Shown here: piece after piece, positions 44,261 through 54,352 of the stretch
Position numbering within the stretch: position 1 is the stretch's first letter
How the letters are laid out: every line of letters starts with the position of its first letter
Made by a program: the position numbers and the translations under genes
The notes under the pieces: model-generated
What the model saw: only the letters and a program-made list of their open reading frames with translations
What the model was told of the DNA's origin: nothing
Database searches by the model: none
NCBI GenBank assembly: GCA_039978895.1
Contig: JBDWAL010000029.1
Span: forward strand, 124,001 to 188,000
Direction of reading: 5' to 3'
Source: Aliishimia sp039978895
GTDB taxonomy: Bacteria > Pseudomonadota > Alphaproteobacteria > Rhodobacterales > Rhodobacteraceae
Length of the DNA stretch: 64,000 nt

Positions 44261-45417
44261 TCGGGCGCAAGTTCTGCAATAATGGAGTTGGTCACGTTTA
44301 CATAGTTGCGGTCAATTTGGATAATTCCATCATCAAGATGGATCACTCCTTGTTTGACCAAAGCTTGCAAACCTTCGTTTGAAATCGTCGACCCAGACAA
44401 AGTTTCAAATCGGTGGAGTGACAATCCTTCTCGCAACCGAAGGTTCATTACCAAAAACTCTTGGCCCTGTTCATAAAGCGTTAGAGGTATTCTTGATTGT
44501 TCCCCGGAGGTTTCTTCGGCCGCGCGCAACCAAACCTGTGGGTTTAACCAAGTTTCTGTGGCGATCTTTGAGCCATCAGGCAAGGTGAGCCTTCCATGTG
44601 CGCCCGGTCCAAGTCCCAAGTAGTCTCCATACCGCCAATAAATCAAATTGTGGCGTGACTCCTGCTCTGGTTTCGCAAAATTTGATACTTCGTAATACGG
44701 GAGACCAGCAGTTTCGCAAATGTCCAAAGTCAGTTCATACATATCTGCGGAAACATCGTCTGTTGGCAAGCCTTTCAACTTGCCAGCTTTGTAGCGATCG
44801 CCAAATGCTGTTCCGCCTTCAATCGTTAACTGATATAATGAAAAATGCGAAAAACCCAATGTTAGAGCCTGTTTCAATTCGATCTCCCAGTCCTTGAGAG
44901 ATTGGTTCTGACGGGCATAAATTAGGTCAAAGCTGGCGCGTTCGAAGCAGGATTGTGCGATGTCCAATGCGCGAAAGGCTTCTTGGGTGTTGTGTAGACG
45001 CCCCAATGTCTTGAGGTCATTGTCATTGAGCGCTTGAACTCCTAGGGAAACACGATTGACACCTGCGGACCTAAACGCCAAAAACTTTTCCGCTTCTACA
45101 GAAGACGGATTGGCTTCCAAAGTGATCTCCACATCGTTGGCCAAAACCCAGTGGTGGGAAATCCGATCAATGATAAGTTCAACAGTTTTTGGATTCATCA
45201 AGCTTGGTGTTCCACCGCCAAAGAAGATGGACCGTACCACTCGCCCTCGTAAATTTAGCGCTGCCCGGTCAATTTCCTTCAAATATGCTCGAGCCCACCG
45301 CTCTTGATCAATTGATCGAACGACATGACTGTTGAAGTCGCAATACGGACATTTGGCTTCACAAAACGGCCAATGCACATAAATGCCAAATCCTCCATTC
45401 TGCCAATCTTCAATCAA
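44257..45417 (-). CDS. hemW: Heme chaperone HemW (radical SAM)
   Basis: HemW is a radical-SAM protein, once called an oxygen-independent coproporphyrinogen oxidase, now known as a heme chaperone in several bacteria. It has CEAKCPYCDFN (CxxxCxxC cluster motif), FFGGGTPSLM, and the EANPSS segment. The start is uncertain: the native N-terminus in relatives is near EDWQNGGFGIYVHW, so TTG 45417 is chosen; GTG 45447 would overlap rdgB by 38 bp. It is the last gene of the rph-rdgB-hemW cluster and converges on parB. Confidence 0.9.
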   Translation of the reverse strand: MIEDWQNGGFGIYVHWPFCEAKCPYCDFNSHVVRSIDQERWARAYLKEIDRAALNLRGRVVRSIFFGGGTPSLMNPKTVELIIDRISHHWVLANDVEITLEANPSSVEAEKFLAFRSAGVNRVSLGVQALNDNDLKTLGRLHNTQEAFRALDIAQSCFERASFDLIYARQNQSLKDWEIELKQALTLGFSHFSLYQLTIEGGTAFGDRYKAGKLKGLPTDDVSADMYELTLDICETAGLPYYEVSNFAKPEQESRHNLIYWRYGDYLGLGPGAHGRLTLPDGSKIATETWLNPQVWLRAAEETSGEQSRIPLTLYEQGQEFLVMNLRLREGLSLHRFETLSGSTISNEGLQALVKQGVIHLDDGIIQIDRNYVNVTNSIIAELAPD

Positions 45418-46021
45418 AGAGCTGCGCAACCATCTTTTCGACAGCACGTGCCCTGTGGCTGATCTTGTTTTTTTCTTCCCAAGCCATTTCGCCGAACGTT
45501 ATGTCGTACCCTTCGGGCATGAAAATGGGATCATATCCGTGACCTTCCCGACCTCTGGGAGGCCAGATCAAACTCCCAGGCATTTCGCCGACAAAGACTT
45601 CATCATGTCCATCTGGCCAAGCCATCACAAGAGTTGCGCAAAACCGCGCCGTTCGAGGGAGAGGGGCTTCCTTCTCATCTAACAGGCGGTTGGTTTTTTC
45701 CATCGCCATCATAAAGTCACGACCGTTAGGTGTTTCGGACCAATCGGCAGTGTAAACACCGGGCGCACCATCAAGAGCATCAATTTCGATGCCGCTATCA
45801 TCAGATAACGCTGGCATGCCAGTCGCTTGGGCCGCTGCATGTGCCTTTATGCGGGCGTTTCCAACAAAGGTCGTCTCTGTTTCATCGGGCTCTGGCAATT
45901 TGTGATCCGCGGCCCCGGTTACAGTTATTCCCATCGGCTCAAAGATGCCGCGCATTTCGTGCAGCTTGCCCGAGTTGTGAGTTGCGATCAAAAGCGATGT
46001 ATCGCGAAACTTACGCATCAT
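45410..46021 (-). CDS. rdgB: XTP/dITP pyrophosphatase RdgB
   Basis: RdgB (Ham1) removes xanthosine, inosine and other deaminated purine triphosphates from the nucleotide pool. LLIATHNSGKLHEMRGIF, the DDSGIEIDALDGAPGVY metal-binding stretch and GYDPIFMPEG are the family motifs, and 203 residues is normal. ATG 46021 and the following ATG are both possible. It overlaps the rph stop by four bases and hemW by 8 bp. Confidence 0.96.
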   Translation of the reverse strand: MMRKFRDTSLLIATHNSGKLHEMRGIFEPMGITVTGAADHKLPEPDETETTFVGNARIKAHAAAQATGMPALSDDSGIEIDALDGAPGVYTADWSETPNGRDFMMAMEKTNRLLDEKEAPLPRTARFCATLVMAWPDGHDEVFVGEMPGSLIWPPRGREGHGYDPIFMPEGYDITFGEMAWEEKNKISHRARAVEKMVAQLFD

Positions 46022-46731
46022 GACACGGCGTCTTTTTGAATCTTAACGAGCTCAGAGACACCTTTTTCAGCAAGATCCATCAGATTGTTCATCTGGTCCC
46101 GCGAAAATGTTGAACCTTCGGCCGACATTTGCACTTCGATCAACTTGCCGGAGCCAGTCATTACAAAGTTTCCGTCAACACCGGCTTCACTGTCTTCTGG
46201 ATAATCTAGATCGAGAACCGCTTGACCCGCATAAATCCCGCAACTTACAGCTGCAACGGGATCGATTAGTGGATCAGCGGTAACGTTTCCAATTTTCATC
46301 AATTTGTTGACAGCTAAGCGTAGAGCGACCCAGCCACCGGTAATAGAGGCACAACGAGTTCCGCCGTCGGCTTGCAACACGTCACAATCCACTGTGATCT
46401 GGCGTTCGCCAAGGGCCACACGGTCCACGCCAGCGCGAAGGCTTCGACCGATCAAACGTTGAATTTCGACTGTTCGGCCCCCTTGCTTTCCAGCAGCAGA
46501 TTCACGGCGCATTCTGGTATTCGTTGCGCGCGGCAGCATACCATATTCGGCCGTTACCCAACCCAAACCGGACCCTTTGATGAAAGGAGGAACACGATCT
46601 TCGATTGTTGCTGTGCACAAAACGTGTGTTTCACCGACCTTGATCAGGCATGAGCCTTCTGCGTGCTTTGTGAAGCCAGTTTCAATGGAAACTGAACGCA
46701 TTTCACTTACGTCTCTTCCTGATGGTCGCAT
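46018..46731 (-). CDS. rph: Ribonuclease PH
   Basis: RNase PH trims the 3' ends of tRNA precursors by phosphorolysis. The 237-residue protein begins MRPSGRDVSEMRSVSIE, includes RRESAAGKQGGRTVEIQRLIGRS-type phosphate-binding arginines, and has VDCDVLQADGGTRCASITGG, all typical. It is divergent from hrcA across about 114 bp, where promoters for both must lie. rdgB and hemW follow in the same direction. Confidence 0.96.
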   Translation of the reverse strand: MRPSGRDVSEMRSVSIETGFTKHAEGSCLIKVGETHVLCTATIEDRVPPFIKGSGLGWVTAEYGMLPRATNTRMRRESAAGKQGGRTVEIQRLIGRSLRAGVDRVALGERQITVDCDVLQADGGTRCASITGGWVALRLAVNKLMKIGNVTADPLIDPVAAVSCGIYAGQAVLDLDYPEDSEAGVDGNFVMTGSGKLIEVQMSAEGSTFSRDQMNNLMDLAEKGVSELVKIQKDAVS

Positions 46732-46845
46732 GATGTCCTCCTTAATGTCTTTGCTTCGGATACCGCTTTGGGGATCAAGGGCGCAACCCCGATTGACCTT
46801 TTCGGCTACAGGACTTTAATGAATGCTCTGTTTGAGGTCAGATTT

Positions 46846-47910
46846 ATGAATGAAACACCAAGCCTTTTAAACGATATGAATGACCGTTCGCGGGAAGTGT
46901 TTCGGCGTATTGTTGAAGGATACCTCGACACAGGTGATCCGGTTGGGTCTAGGACGTTGACCCGTGACTTTAGCGAAAAAGTGTCTGCGGCAACTATTCG
47001 AAATGTTATGCAAGACCTTGAATTCCTGGGACTTCTTGATAGCCCGCATGTAAGTGCTGGGCGCATTCCGACGCATTTAGGTTTACGGATGTTTGTCGAT
47101 GGCATTCTTGAAGTAGGAGTGCCCGACAACACAGATCGCGAAAAGATCGATGCAACGATGGGGGAGAGCAACAGCGATGTCGGGACTTTGCTTGATCGCG
47201 TTGGTTCTGCCTTGTCGGGTGTGACGAAAGGGGCGTCTTTGGTTCTTGCGCCAAAACAAGAAGCGCCCATCAAACACATAGAATTTGTGCCTTTGGCCCA
47301 AGATAGAGCCTTAGTAGTGTTGGTGTTTGCGGATGGAAACGTCGAAAACCGACTGTTCAGCCCGCCACCGGGACACACACCCAGCTCTATGCGTGAGGCG
47401 GCAAATTTTTTGAATGCCGTGATTGAGGGTCATACGTTGAGCGACGCACAACGGGTGGTACGAACGGAAATCGAAAGCCGGCGACAAGAGTTGAACGAAT
47501 TGGCGCGGGGTTTGGTCAAAAATGGTTTGGCGATATGGTCCGATGCCGGGGCCCAGCCAGAACGTTTAATCGTTCGGGGCCGTGCGAATCTTTTGAACGA
47601 TGACGATCATGGCGCAGAGTTGGAGCGGGTCCGGGTCTTGTTTGACGACCTTGAACGTAAGCAAGATATAGCTGAATTTCTTGAACTTGCCGAAACTGGC
47701 GACGGTGTGCGCATTTTTATTGGTTCAGAGAACAAACTTTTCTCACTTTCGGGTTCCTCTTTGGTGGTTTCCCCATATATGAACGCTGACCGTAAGGTTG
47801 TTGGTGCCGTAGGAGTAATCGGACCGACTCGTTTGAATTATGGGCGCGTGGTGCCCATCGTGGATTATACGGCACAGCTGGTCGGAAAGCTGTTGTCTGA
47901 TCGAAGCTAG
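46846..47910 (+). CDS. hrcA: Heat-inducible transcription repressor HrcA
   Basis: HrcA represses groESL and related chaperone genes by binding CIRCE elements and needs GroEL to fold. It has an N-terminal winged helix (DRSREVFRRIVEGYLDTGDPVGS, then SAATIRNVMQDLE) and a large GAF-like domain ending GVIGPTRLNYGRVVPIVDY. ATG 46846 has GAGGT seven bases ahead and gives 354 residues; earlier ATGs at 46768 and 46819 are rejected. I saw no CIRCE element nearby. grpE follows after 9 bp. Confidence 0.95.
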   Translation: MNETPSLLNDMNDRSREVFRRIVEGYLDTGDPVGSRTLTRDFSEKVSAATIRNVMQDLEFLGLLDSPHVSAGRIPTHLGLRMFVDGILEVGVPDNTDREKIDATMGESNSDVGTLLDRVGSALSGVTKGASLVLAPKQEAPIKHIEFVPLAQDRALVVLVFADGNVENRLFSPPPGHTPSSMREAANFLNAVIEGHTLSDAQRVVRTEIESRRQELNELARGLVKNGLAIWSDAGAQPERLIVRGRANLLNDDDHGAELERVRVLFDDLERKQDIAEFLELAETGDGVRIFIGSENKLFSLSGSSLVVSPYMNADRKVVGAVGVIGPTRLNYGRVVPIVDYTAQLVGKLLSDRS

Positions 47911-47919
47911 GGGCGACGC

Positions 47920-48498
47920 ATGGCAGATCCGAAAGAAAATGATTTCCTGGATGATTTCGCAGACATGGAAACAGATGGCGAATTCTCACTAGATGAATTG
48001 GCCGAAGGCGCAGATCAGGTGTCTGGCCTAGAAGAATTTGAAGCGCTTAAAGCAGAGCGGGACGAACTCAAGGACCGATTTATGCGTGCTTTGGCGGATG
48101 CTGAAAACGCACGTAAACGGTCCGACAAAGACCGTCGTGAAGCTGAACAGTATGGCGGCTCAAAACTGGCACGCGATATGTTGCCGGTCTATGATAACAT
48201 GAAACGTGCTTTAGAAGCGGCAGAGACTATCAAGTCCGAAGAAAATGCTGCTTTGATCGAAGGCGTTGAGCTGACCATGCGTGAATTGCTGAATGTGTTC
48301 AGCAAGCATGGAATGACATTGATCTCGCCAAATCCCGGCGACAGTTTCGACCCACAGCAACATCAAGCGATGTTCGAAGCGCCGGTACCGGGCACGAAAG
48401 CGGGCGATATCATTGATGTCGCGGCTGAGGGCTTCATGTTGCACGACCGCTTGTTGCGTCCTGCTCAAGTTGGCGTTTCTTCGATGCCAACCAGCTAA
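47920..48498 (+). CDS. grpE: Nucleotide exchange factor GrpE
   Basis: GrpE releases ADP from DnaK. The 192-residue protein has an acidic N-terminal region, a long dimerising helix (KAERDELKDRFMRALADAENA), and a beta domain with FDPQQHQAMFEAPVPGTKAGDI. It is 9 bp after hrcA, a common alphaproteobacterial pairing, and overlaps the convergent mutS by four bases. Length and motifs are normal. Confidence 0.96.
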   Translation: MADPKENDFLDDFADMETDGEFSLDELAEGADQVSGLEEFEALKAERDELKDRFMRALADAENARKRSDKDRREAEQYGGSKLARDMLPVYDNMKRALEAAETIKSEENAALIEGVELTMRELLNVFSKHGMTLISPNPGDSFDPQQHQAMFEAPVPGTKAGDIIDVAAEGFMLHDRLLRPAQVGVSSMPTS

Positions 48499-51134
48499 GA
48501 CGTGTTTGCGTCTTTCAGTTTATAAAGAAGATCCAATGCATCCCGGGGAGACAACTCGTCGGGATGTATTGATTCCAGCATATCCAAGGCCGGTGACGTC
48601 TGCATCTTAACAGGCTGAGGTGGCGGACTGATTGCAAACAACGGAAGATCGTCGATAACAGCGGCAGGCGATGCTTTGCCTTCCCGATTTCCAGCTTCAA
48701 GCGCGTCAAGAACCATGCGGGCGCGGTCGATCACAACTGATGGCAATCCAGCGAGTTTGGCAACTTGTACGCCATAAGATCGATCAGCTGATCCTTCACG
48801 CACTTCATGCAAGAATATCACCTCACCCTCCCATTCTTTGACGGCGACAGTTGCGTTGCGCACCCCAACTAGCTTGGAGGCAAGTGCGGTCAATTCGTGG
48901 TAGTGGGTCGCGAAAAGCGCGCGGCAAGAATTTACATCATGCAGATGTTCCAAGGTCGCCCAAGCGATGGAAAGCCCGTCATAAGTCGATGTTCCGCGAC
49001 CTATCTCATCTAAAATAACTAAAGCGCGATCATCGGATTGATTGAGAATGGCCGCAGTTTCCACCATTTCGACCATGAAGGTCGATCGGCCCCGGGCTAG
49101 GTCGTCAGATGCACCAACACGGCTGAAGATTTGACTGACACAGCCGATATGAGAGCTATTTGCGGGAACAAAACTGCCCATTTGCGCCAGTATTGCAATC
49201 AAAGCATTTTGACGGAGAAAGGTAGATTTACCTGCCATGTTAGGGCCAGTTAAGAGCCATACATGCGCGCCAGTTGATTCGATGGACAAGTCGCATGAGT
49301 TAGCAACAAAATTGCCACCGGATTGTTTGCGTAACGCGTGTTCAACAACTGGATGTCTGCCGCCTGCAATATCAAATGCACGACTGTCATCCACTTTGGG
49401 ACGTGTCCAGTTCTCTCGTTGAGCTAGCTTTGCTAGGCCGACAGCGACATCGATGGTCGCTAGTCCTTTGCTCATTTGATGTAGTTGCGCAGCTTGCCCC
49501 AATACCTCAGCCCGCAACGTCTCGAACGCGGACTTTTCTAGTTCCAAGGCTTGGTTGCCGGCGGATTGTATCCGAACTTCCATTTCTGACAGTTCGACCG
49601 TTGTGAACCGGACTTGATTTGCCGTTGTCTGACGATGGATAAAAGAGTCAGACATGGGTGCGGACAACATTTTTTCGGCGTGGGATGCCGGCGTTTCCAC
49701 GAAGTAGCCAAGTACATTGTTGTGTTTGATTTTCAGAGAGCTGATTCCAGAAAGAGCCTGATAATCCTTTTGCATTTTCGCGATGACCGATCGTCCTTCA
49801 TCCCGAAGAAGCCGCGCGTCATCAAGTTCCGGGATCGCACCCGGCGCAATAAATTCACCATCACGAGTATTCATTGGAAGGTCTGCAACCAGCATATTCT
49901 CTAATCGTTCCGATATCGTCTCGTGATCTCGTAAATCCTCAAGTGCTTTGGCTATTTCGCCGGGAACATTCGACTGATCTCGCATAGTTTGGGAAATCAG
50001 ATCCGACTCAGATACAGCATTGCGAATTGCACCCAAATCCCTTGGCCCGCCTCTATCTAGAGACAATCTAGACAGGCTTCGATCAATGTCAGGTGTGCGT
50101 CGTAAATGCTCAGTTAGAGACATATTTAGGGTCGAATTTCCCAAAAAATACTCAATGGCATCCAACCTTCTTGCAATAGTTTCTATGTCACGAGAGGGGC
50201 TGGAAAGACGTGCTTCCAAAAGACGTGCGCCGGGTGCTGTGTTGCTCATATCGATGACGCTCAACAGTGAACCTGCTCGACCGCCTGATAGGCTGTGGGT
50301 CAGCTCCAAGTTGCGGCGTGTTGCGGCATCGATTTGTACGACTTTCGACGATGTTTCTGACTTTGGCGGCAAAAGAAGGGGAATTTTGCCCTTTTGGGTT
50401 AAATCAATATAGGCAACCAACCCCCCTAACGCACTGGTTTCCGCCCGTCCAAACTGCCCGAAGGCGTCCAAACTCTGGATGCTATATGCTTTCTTCAATC
50501 GATCCTCTGCTGCAGTGCTGTCAAAGCTGGACCGAGACAATTCTGTTAGTGAGACGCCAAAATCTGTCTCTAGATATAGCATATCTGCGAATTGTGACTC
50601 TGACAGGATCAGCTCAGCAGGAGCCAAGCGCGCAATTTCGGCGCCAAGTCGGGACTGCGTCAAGGGCATAACGTAAACTTCGCCCGTTGAAACATCGGCC
50701 CAAGCCAAAGCCGCATCATCCCTAACTTGCGAAAAAGCGGCTAGAAAGTTGTGACGTCGAGCTTCTAATAAGCTGTCTTCGGTGAGCGTGCCCGGAGTAA
50801 CAATTCGCACAACGCCGCGGTTCACGACCGATTTAGAGCCTCTTTTCTTCGCCTCCGCAGGACTTTCTAGTTGTTCGCATACAGCAACGCGGAAGCCTTT
50901 TCGAATAAGTGTTAGGAAATAACCCTCGGCGGAATGGACTGGAACGCCACACATGGGGATGTCAGCGCCGTCATGTTTGCCGCGTTTGGTTAGGGCGATA
51001 TCCAAGGCTTCAGACGCGGCAACGGCGTCTTCAAAAAACATCTCGTAAAAATCGCCCATGCGGTAAAACAGAAGCGCTTCCGCGTGCTCAGCTTTAATTT
51101 CCAGATATTGTGCCATCATTGGTGTGACGGTCAT
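48495..51134 (-). CDS. mutS: DNA mismatch repair protein MutS
   Basis: MutS finds mismatches and small loops. The N-terminal mismatch-binding YRMGDFYEMFFEDA contains the Phe-x-Glu that wedges into mispairs. The ATPase has TGPNMAGKSTFLRQ near residue 628, GRSTFMVEM, and VILDEIGRGTSTYDGLSIAWA with the TH-x-x-x motif ATHYHELTAL. 879 residues is a typical length, and the end DALDLLYKLK matches the dimer helix. Divergent from the malic enzyme across 129 bp. Confidence 0.97.
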   Translation of the reverse strand: MTVTPMMAQYLEIKAEHAEALLFYRMGDFYEMFFEDAVAASEALDIALTKRGKHDGADIPMCGVPVHSAEGYFLTLIRKGFRVAVCEQLESPAEAKKRGSKSVVNRGVVRIVTPGTLTEDSLLEARRHNFLAAFSQVRDDAALAWADVSTGEVYVMPLTQSRLGAEIARLAPAELILSESQFADMLYLETDFGVSLTELSRSSFDSTAAEDRLKKAYSIQSLDAFGQFGRAETSALGGLVAYIDLTQKGKIPLLLPPKSETSSKVVQIDAATRRNLELTHSLSGGRAGSLLSVIDMSNTAPGARLLEARLSSPSRDIETIARRLDAIEYFLGNSTLNMSLTEHLRRTPDIDRSLSRLSLDRGGPRDLGAIRNAVSESDLISQTMRDQSNVPGEIAKALEDLRDHETISERLENMLVADLPMNTRDGEFIAPGAIPELDDARLLRDEGRSVIAKMQKDYQALSGISSLKIKHNNVLGYFVETPASHAEKMLSAPMSDSFIHRQTTANQVRFTTVELSEMEVRIQSAGNQALELEKSAFETLRAEVLGQAAQLHQMSKGLATIDVAVGLAKLAQRENWTRPKVDDSRAFDIAGGRHPVVEHALRKQSGGNFVANSCDLSIESTGAHVWLLTGPNMAGKSTFLRQNALIAILAQMGSFVPANSSHIGCVSQIFSRVGASDDLARGRSTFMVEMVETAAILNQSDDRALVILDEIGRGTSTYDGLSIAWATLEHLHDVNSCRALFATHYHELTALASKLVGVRNATVAVKEWEGEVIFLHEVREGSADRSYGVQVAKLAGLPSVVIDRARMVLDALEAGNREGKASPAAVIDDLPLFAISPPPQPVKMQTSPALDMLESIHPDELSPRDALDLLYKLKDANTS

Positions 51135-51263
51135 GCTCTTGCCCCCAGTTAGATGGGCAGACCATACAAATGCTGGCGAGCGGGTGAAAGGTCGTAAATC
51201 CTGATGGTTGAGGCGACAGGCTGCTCTTGGTAAGGGTCGAAAGCCCTAGGAGAGAAAAGCGTC

Positions 51264-53519
51264 ATGTCAAAGAACCGTGTTACCGATGAAGAGGCGTTGG
51301 CCTTTCACCTTGATCCGACACCTGGCAAGTGGGAAGTGCAGGCCACCGTCCCAATGATGACACAGCGGGATCTTAGCCTTGCGTATTCGCCCGGCGTTGC
51401 TGTTCCATGCTTGGCCATCGCCGAAAATCCCGAGACGGCATATGATTACACTAACAAGGGAAATCTGGTGGCTGTGATCTCCAATGGGACGGCGGTCTTG
51501 GGACTTGGCAATCTTGGTGCGCTTGGCTCTAAGCCTGTGATGGAAGGCAAGGCGGTCCTGTTCAAGCGGTTCGCCGACGTGAACTCGATTGATATCGAGC
51601 TGGACACCGAGGACCCAGATGCATTTTGCGAAGCGGTCAAGTTGATGGGTCCGACCTTCGGCGGGATCAATCTTGAAGATATCAAAGCCCCTGAATGCTT
51701 CATCATCGAGCAGCGCCTCAAAGAAGAAATGGATATTCCCGTCTTTCATGATGATCAGCACGGGACAGCTGTGATCTGCGCTGCAGGTCTAATCAACGCG
51801 CTTCATCTTTCTGGCAAGAAGATCGAAGATGTTAAAATTGTTCTCAACGGTGCGGGCGCTGCCGGGATCGCGTGCATCGAACTTCTGAAATCCATGGGTG
51901 CAAAGCACAACAATTGCATCGTTTGCGATACGAAAGGTGTCATCTATCAAGGCCGCACCGAAGGTATGAATCAATGGAAATCAGGTCACGCAATCGGAAC
52001 TGAACTTCGGACGTTGGAAGAGGCAATGGTGGATGCGGATGTCTTCATTGGTGTCAGCGTTAAAGGCGCGGTGACCCCTGCAATGGTTGCTTCGATGGCT
52101 GATAATCCCGTGATCTTTGCGATGGCAAACCCAGATCCTGAAATTACGCCGGAAGAGGCACATGAGGTTCGCGTCGATGCGATCGTGGCCACGGGGCGGA
52201 GCGATTATCCGAACCAAGTGAACAATGTGTTGGGCTTTCCGTACTTGTTCCGTGGGGCGTTGGACATCAATGCACGTGCAATAAACGATGAGATGAAGAT
52301 CGCATGCGCGCATGCTTTGGCGCGTCTCGCTCGTGAGGATGTTCCTGACGAAGTGGCTTTGGCATACGGTCGCAATCTGACCTTTGGGCGCGATTACATT
52401 ATCCCGACGCCGTTTGATCCGCGTTTGATCCATCGTATTCCGCCAGCTGTTGCGAAAGCAGGTATGGACACAGGTGCAGCGCGTCGTCCGATCATTGATA
52501 TTGAATCCTATGAACTAAACCTAAAATCACGGATGGATCCCACGGCCAACATTCTGCGTGGGATTAATGCGCGTGCGCGTGCGAACCAAGCGCGGATGAT
52601 TTTTGCTGAAGGCGATGATCCACGCGCGTTGCGGGCAGCGGTCATGTACCAAAGGTCCGGCTTGGGCAAGGCATTGGTCGTTGGTCGTGAAGAGGATGTG
52701 AAGGAAAAACTCGAAGCGGCGGGACTGGCGGATGCTGTTCGCGAATTGGAAGTTGTAAATGCAGCCAAGACGCCACATTTGGATACGTTTAAGACGTTTC
52801 TTTACGACCGATTGCAACGGCGCGGGTTTGACCAAAAAGATATTCACCGTTTGGCGGCGCGTGACAGGCATGTATTTTCTGCTCTGCTTTTGGCGCACGG
52901 ACATGGCGATGGTCTGGTGACTGGCGCGACGCGCAAGTCAGCTCACGTTCTTGAACGGCTCAACCACGTCTTTGATGCAAACGCGGAACATGGCGCGGCT
53001 GGGATTACAGCCTTGTTGCACAAGGGTAAGATTGTTCTGATTGCGGATACATTGGTTCACGAATGGCCCGACGAAAATGATCTTGCCAATATCGCGGAAC
53101 GCGCCGCGACTGTGGCTCGAAACTTGGGATTAGAGCCACGTGTGGCTTTCGTCAGCTTTTCGACTTTTGGCTATCCCGTGTCTGAGCGCGCGGAGAAAAT
53201 GCAGCGTGCGCCTGACGTTCTCGACGAACGCGGTGTTGATTTTGAGTACGAAGGTGAGATGACAGTCGATGTCGCGCTGAATGCGTTAGCTCAAGAAAGC
53301 TACCCATTTTCCAGATTGACTGGGCCTGCCAATATTTTGGTTGTACCAGCGCGCCATTCAGCCAGTATTTCGGTAAAGTTGATGCAGGAAATGGCAGATG
53401 CCACCGTGATTGGGCCAATCCTAAGCGGCGTTGATCAATCTATCCAAATTTGTTCCACGACTGCTACGGCGACGGATATCCTGAATATGGCCATTCTTGC
53501 AGCGTGTAAGGTCGGATAG
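51264..53519 (+). CDS. maeB: NADP-dependent malic enzyme with phosphotransacetylase-like domain
   Basis: This is a two-domain malic enzyme of the MaeB type (751 residues): an N-terminal malic-enzyme domain (YSPGVAVPCLAIAENP, HDDQHGTAVICAAGLINAL and GAGAAGIACIELL) and a C-terminal phosphate-acetyltransferase-like domain from about residue 430, which regulates activity in relatives. It decarboxylates malate to pyruvate, giving NADPH. The ATG has AGGAG just upstream. A strong bidirectional terminator follows. Confidence 0.95.
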   Translation: MSKNRVTDEEALAFHLDPTPGKWEVQATVPMMTQRDLSLAYSPGVAVPCLAIAENPETAYDYTNKGNLVAVISNGTAVLGLGNLGALGSKPVMEGKAVLFKRFADVNSIDIELDTEDPDAFCEAVKLMGPTFGGINLEDIKAPECFIIEQRLKEEMDIPVFHDDQHGTAVICAAGLINALHLSGKKIEDVKIVLNGAGAAGIACIELLKSMGAKHNNCIVCDTKGVIYQGRTEGMNQWKSGHAIGTELRTLEEAMVDADVFIGVSVKGAVTPAMVASMADNPVIFAMANPDPEITPEEAHEVRVDAIVATGRSDYPNQVNNVLGFPYLFRGALDINARAINDEMKIACAHALARLAREDVPDEVALAYGRNLTFGRDYIIPTPFDPRLIHRIPPAVAKAGMDTGAARRPIIDIESYELNLKSRMDPTANILRGINARARANQARMIFAEGDDPRALRAAVMYQRSGLGKALVVGREEDVKEKLEAAGLADAVRELEVVNAAKTPHLDTFKTFLYDRLQRRGFDQKDIHRLAARDRHVFSALLLAHGHGDGLVTGATRKSAHVLERLNHVFDANAEHGAAGITALLHKGKIVLIADTLVHEWPDENDLANIAERAATVARNLGLEPRVAFVSFSTFGYPVSERAEKMQRAPDVLDERGVDFEYEGEMTVDVALNALAQESYPFSRLTGPANILVVPARHSASISVKLMQEMADATVIGPILSGVDQSIQICSTTATATDILNMAILAACKVG

Positions 53520-53540
53520 CCCAGCTTAAATATCTAGGGG

Positions 53541-53573
53541 CGGGGCATTTTACGACATCAATAAAATGCCCCG
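53541..53573. terminator. Strong bidirectional terminator between maeB and msrA
   Basis: CGGGGCATTTTA (53541-53552) and TAAAATGCCCCG (53562-53573) are perfect 12-bp complements around a 9-base loop. The T- or A-rich part of the stem is next to the loop, so the T-run lies within the stem rather than after it. It sits in the 81-bp gap between two convergent genes and is the longest perfect hairpin seen in an intergenic region here. Confidence 0.75.
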
Positions 53574-53600
53574 AACCGCAAACGATAATTTTGGTTGCGC

Positions 53601-54248
53601 TTAGGAACCTGCAAACGGCGCAGCATTGCCCCAAAGGGCTTTCACTCGTTTGTCTCGACCGCAAGCATCCCGGTAGAGTTTGTAAGCTTTTGACTTTTTG
53701 CGGATTCCAAACCGTGTCACCACGCGCTCTGAGCTTTTATAGTAGTTCTGATGGTCCGCGCCTGCTGGATAAAACGCGCCTTCGGACAGCACGGGCGTGA
53801 CAATCTTTTGGCCCAACTCAGTTTGTGCCTGAGCAATAGCGGCTTTGGCTGCTTGTGTTTCGCTCGCACCATCCGCGAAAATCGCAGTTCGATAACTTGC
53901 CCCTCTGTCACAGAACTGTCCGCCTGCATCTGTTGGATCAACAGATCGCAAGAACATGGACAGCAATTGCGCTCGACTTGTTTTGCTTGGGTCGAACGTA
54001 ATTTGGACTGCCTCGTAGTGCCCTGTTCCGCCGTTGGTTACTTGCTTGTAGGTGGGGTTTGGGGTCTTCCCGCCTGTGAATCCAGATACAACTTCTTTAA
54101 CGCCGCTGACTTTTTCGAAATCAGCCTCTACGCACCAGAAGCATCCTCCGGCAACTGTAAGGACATCAGTTGATTGTGCACTGGCTGGCATGCTGACAAA
54201 ACCTGTCAAAGATGAGATGACGAGTGTAGCAAAAAGAGACCGAAACAT
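53601..54248 (-). CDS. msrA: Peptide-methionine (S)-S-oxide reductase, exported
   Basis: MsrA reduces the S-form of methionine sulfoxide in proteins. GGCFWCVE contains catalytic Cys36, and the GTGHYEAVQI, FCDRGASYRTAIF and HQNYYKSSERV segments are conserved. The N-terminus is a signal peptide ending at PASAQ, so this copy works in the periplasm. An AGGA site lies just upstream of the ATG. It is divergent from the sulfotransferase-like gene. Confidence 0.94.
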   Translation of the reverse strand: MFRSLFATLVISSLTGFVSMPASAQSTDVLTVAGGCFWCVEADFEKVSGVKEVVSGFTGGKTPNPTYKQVTNGGTGHYEAVQITFDPSKTSRAQLLSMFLRSVDPTDAGGQFCDRGASYRTAIFADGASETQAAKAAIAQAQTELGQKIVTPVLSEGAFYPAGADHQNYYKSSERVVTRFGIRKKSKAYKLYRDACGRDKRVKALWGNAAPFAGS

Positions 54249-54352
54249 TTTTGGATCCTCCTGAGTTTTTTAAGACTTGGGTCAATCTGTGTTGCAGATC
54301 AAATCACGGCAGGGTTAGGTCACGAGGAGTTGATAACCTACGGAGAGCAGAC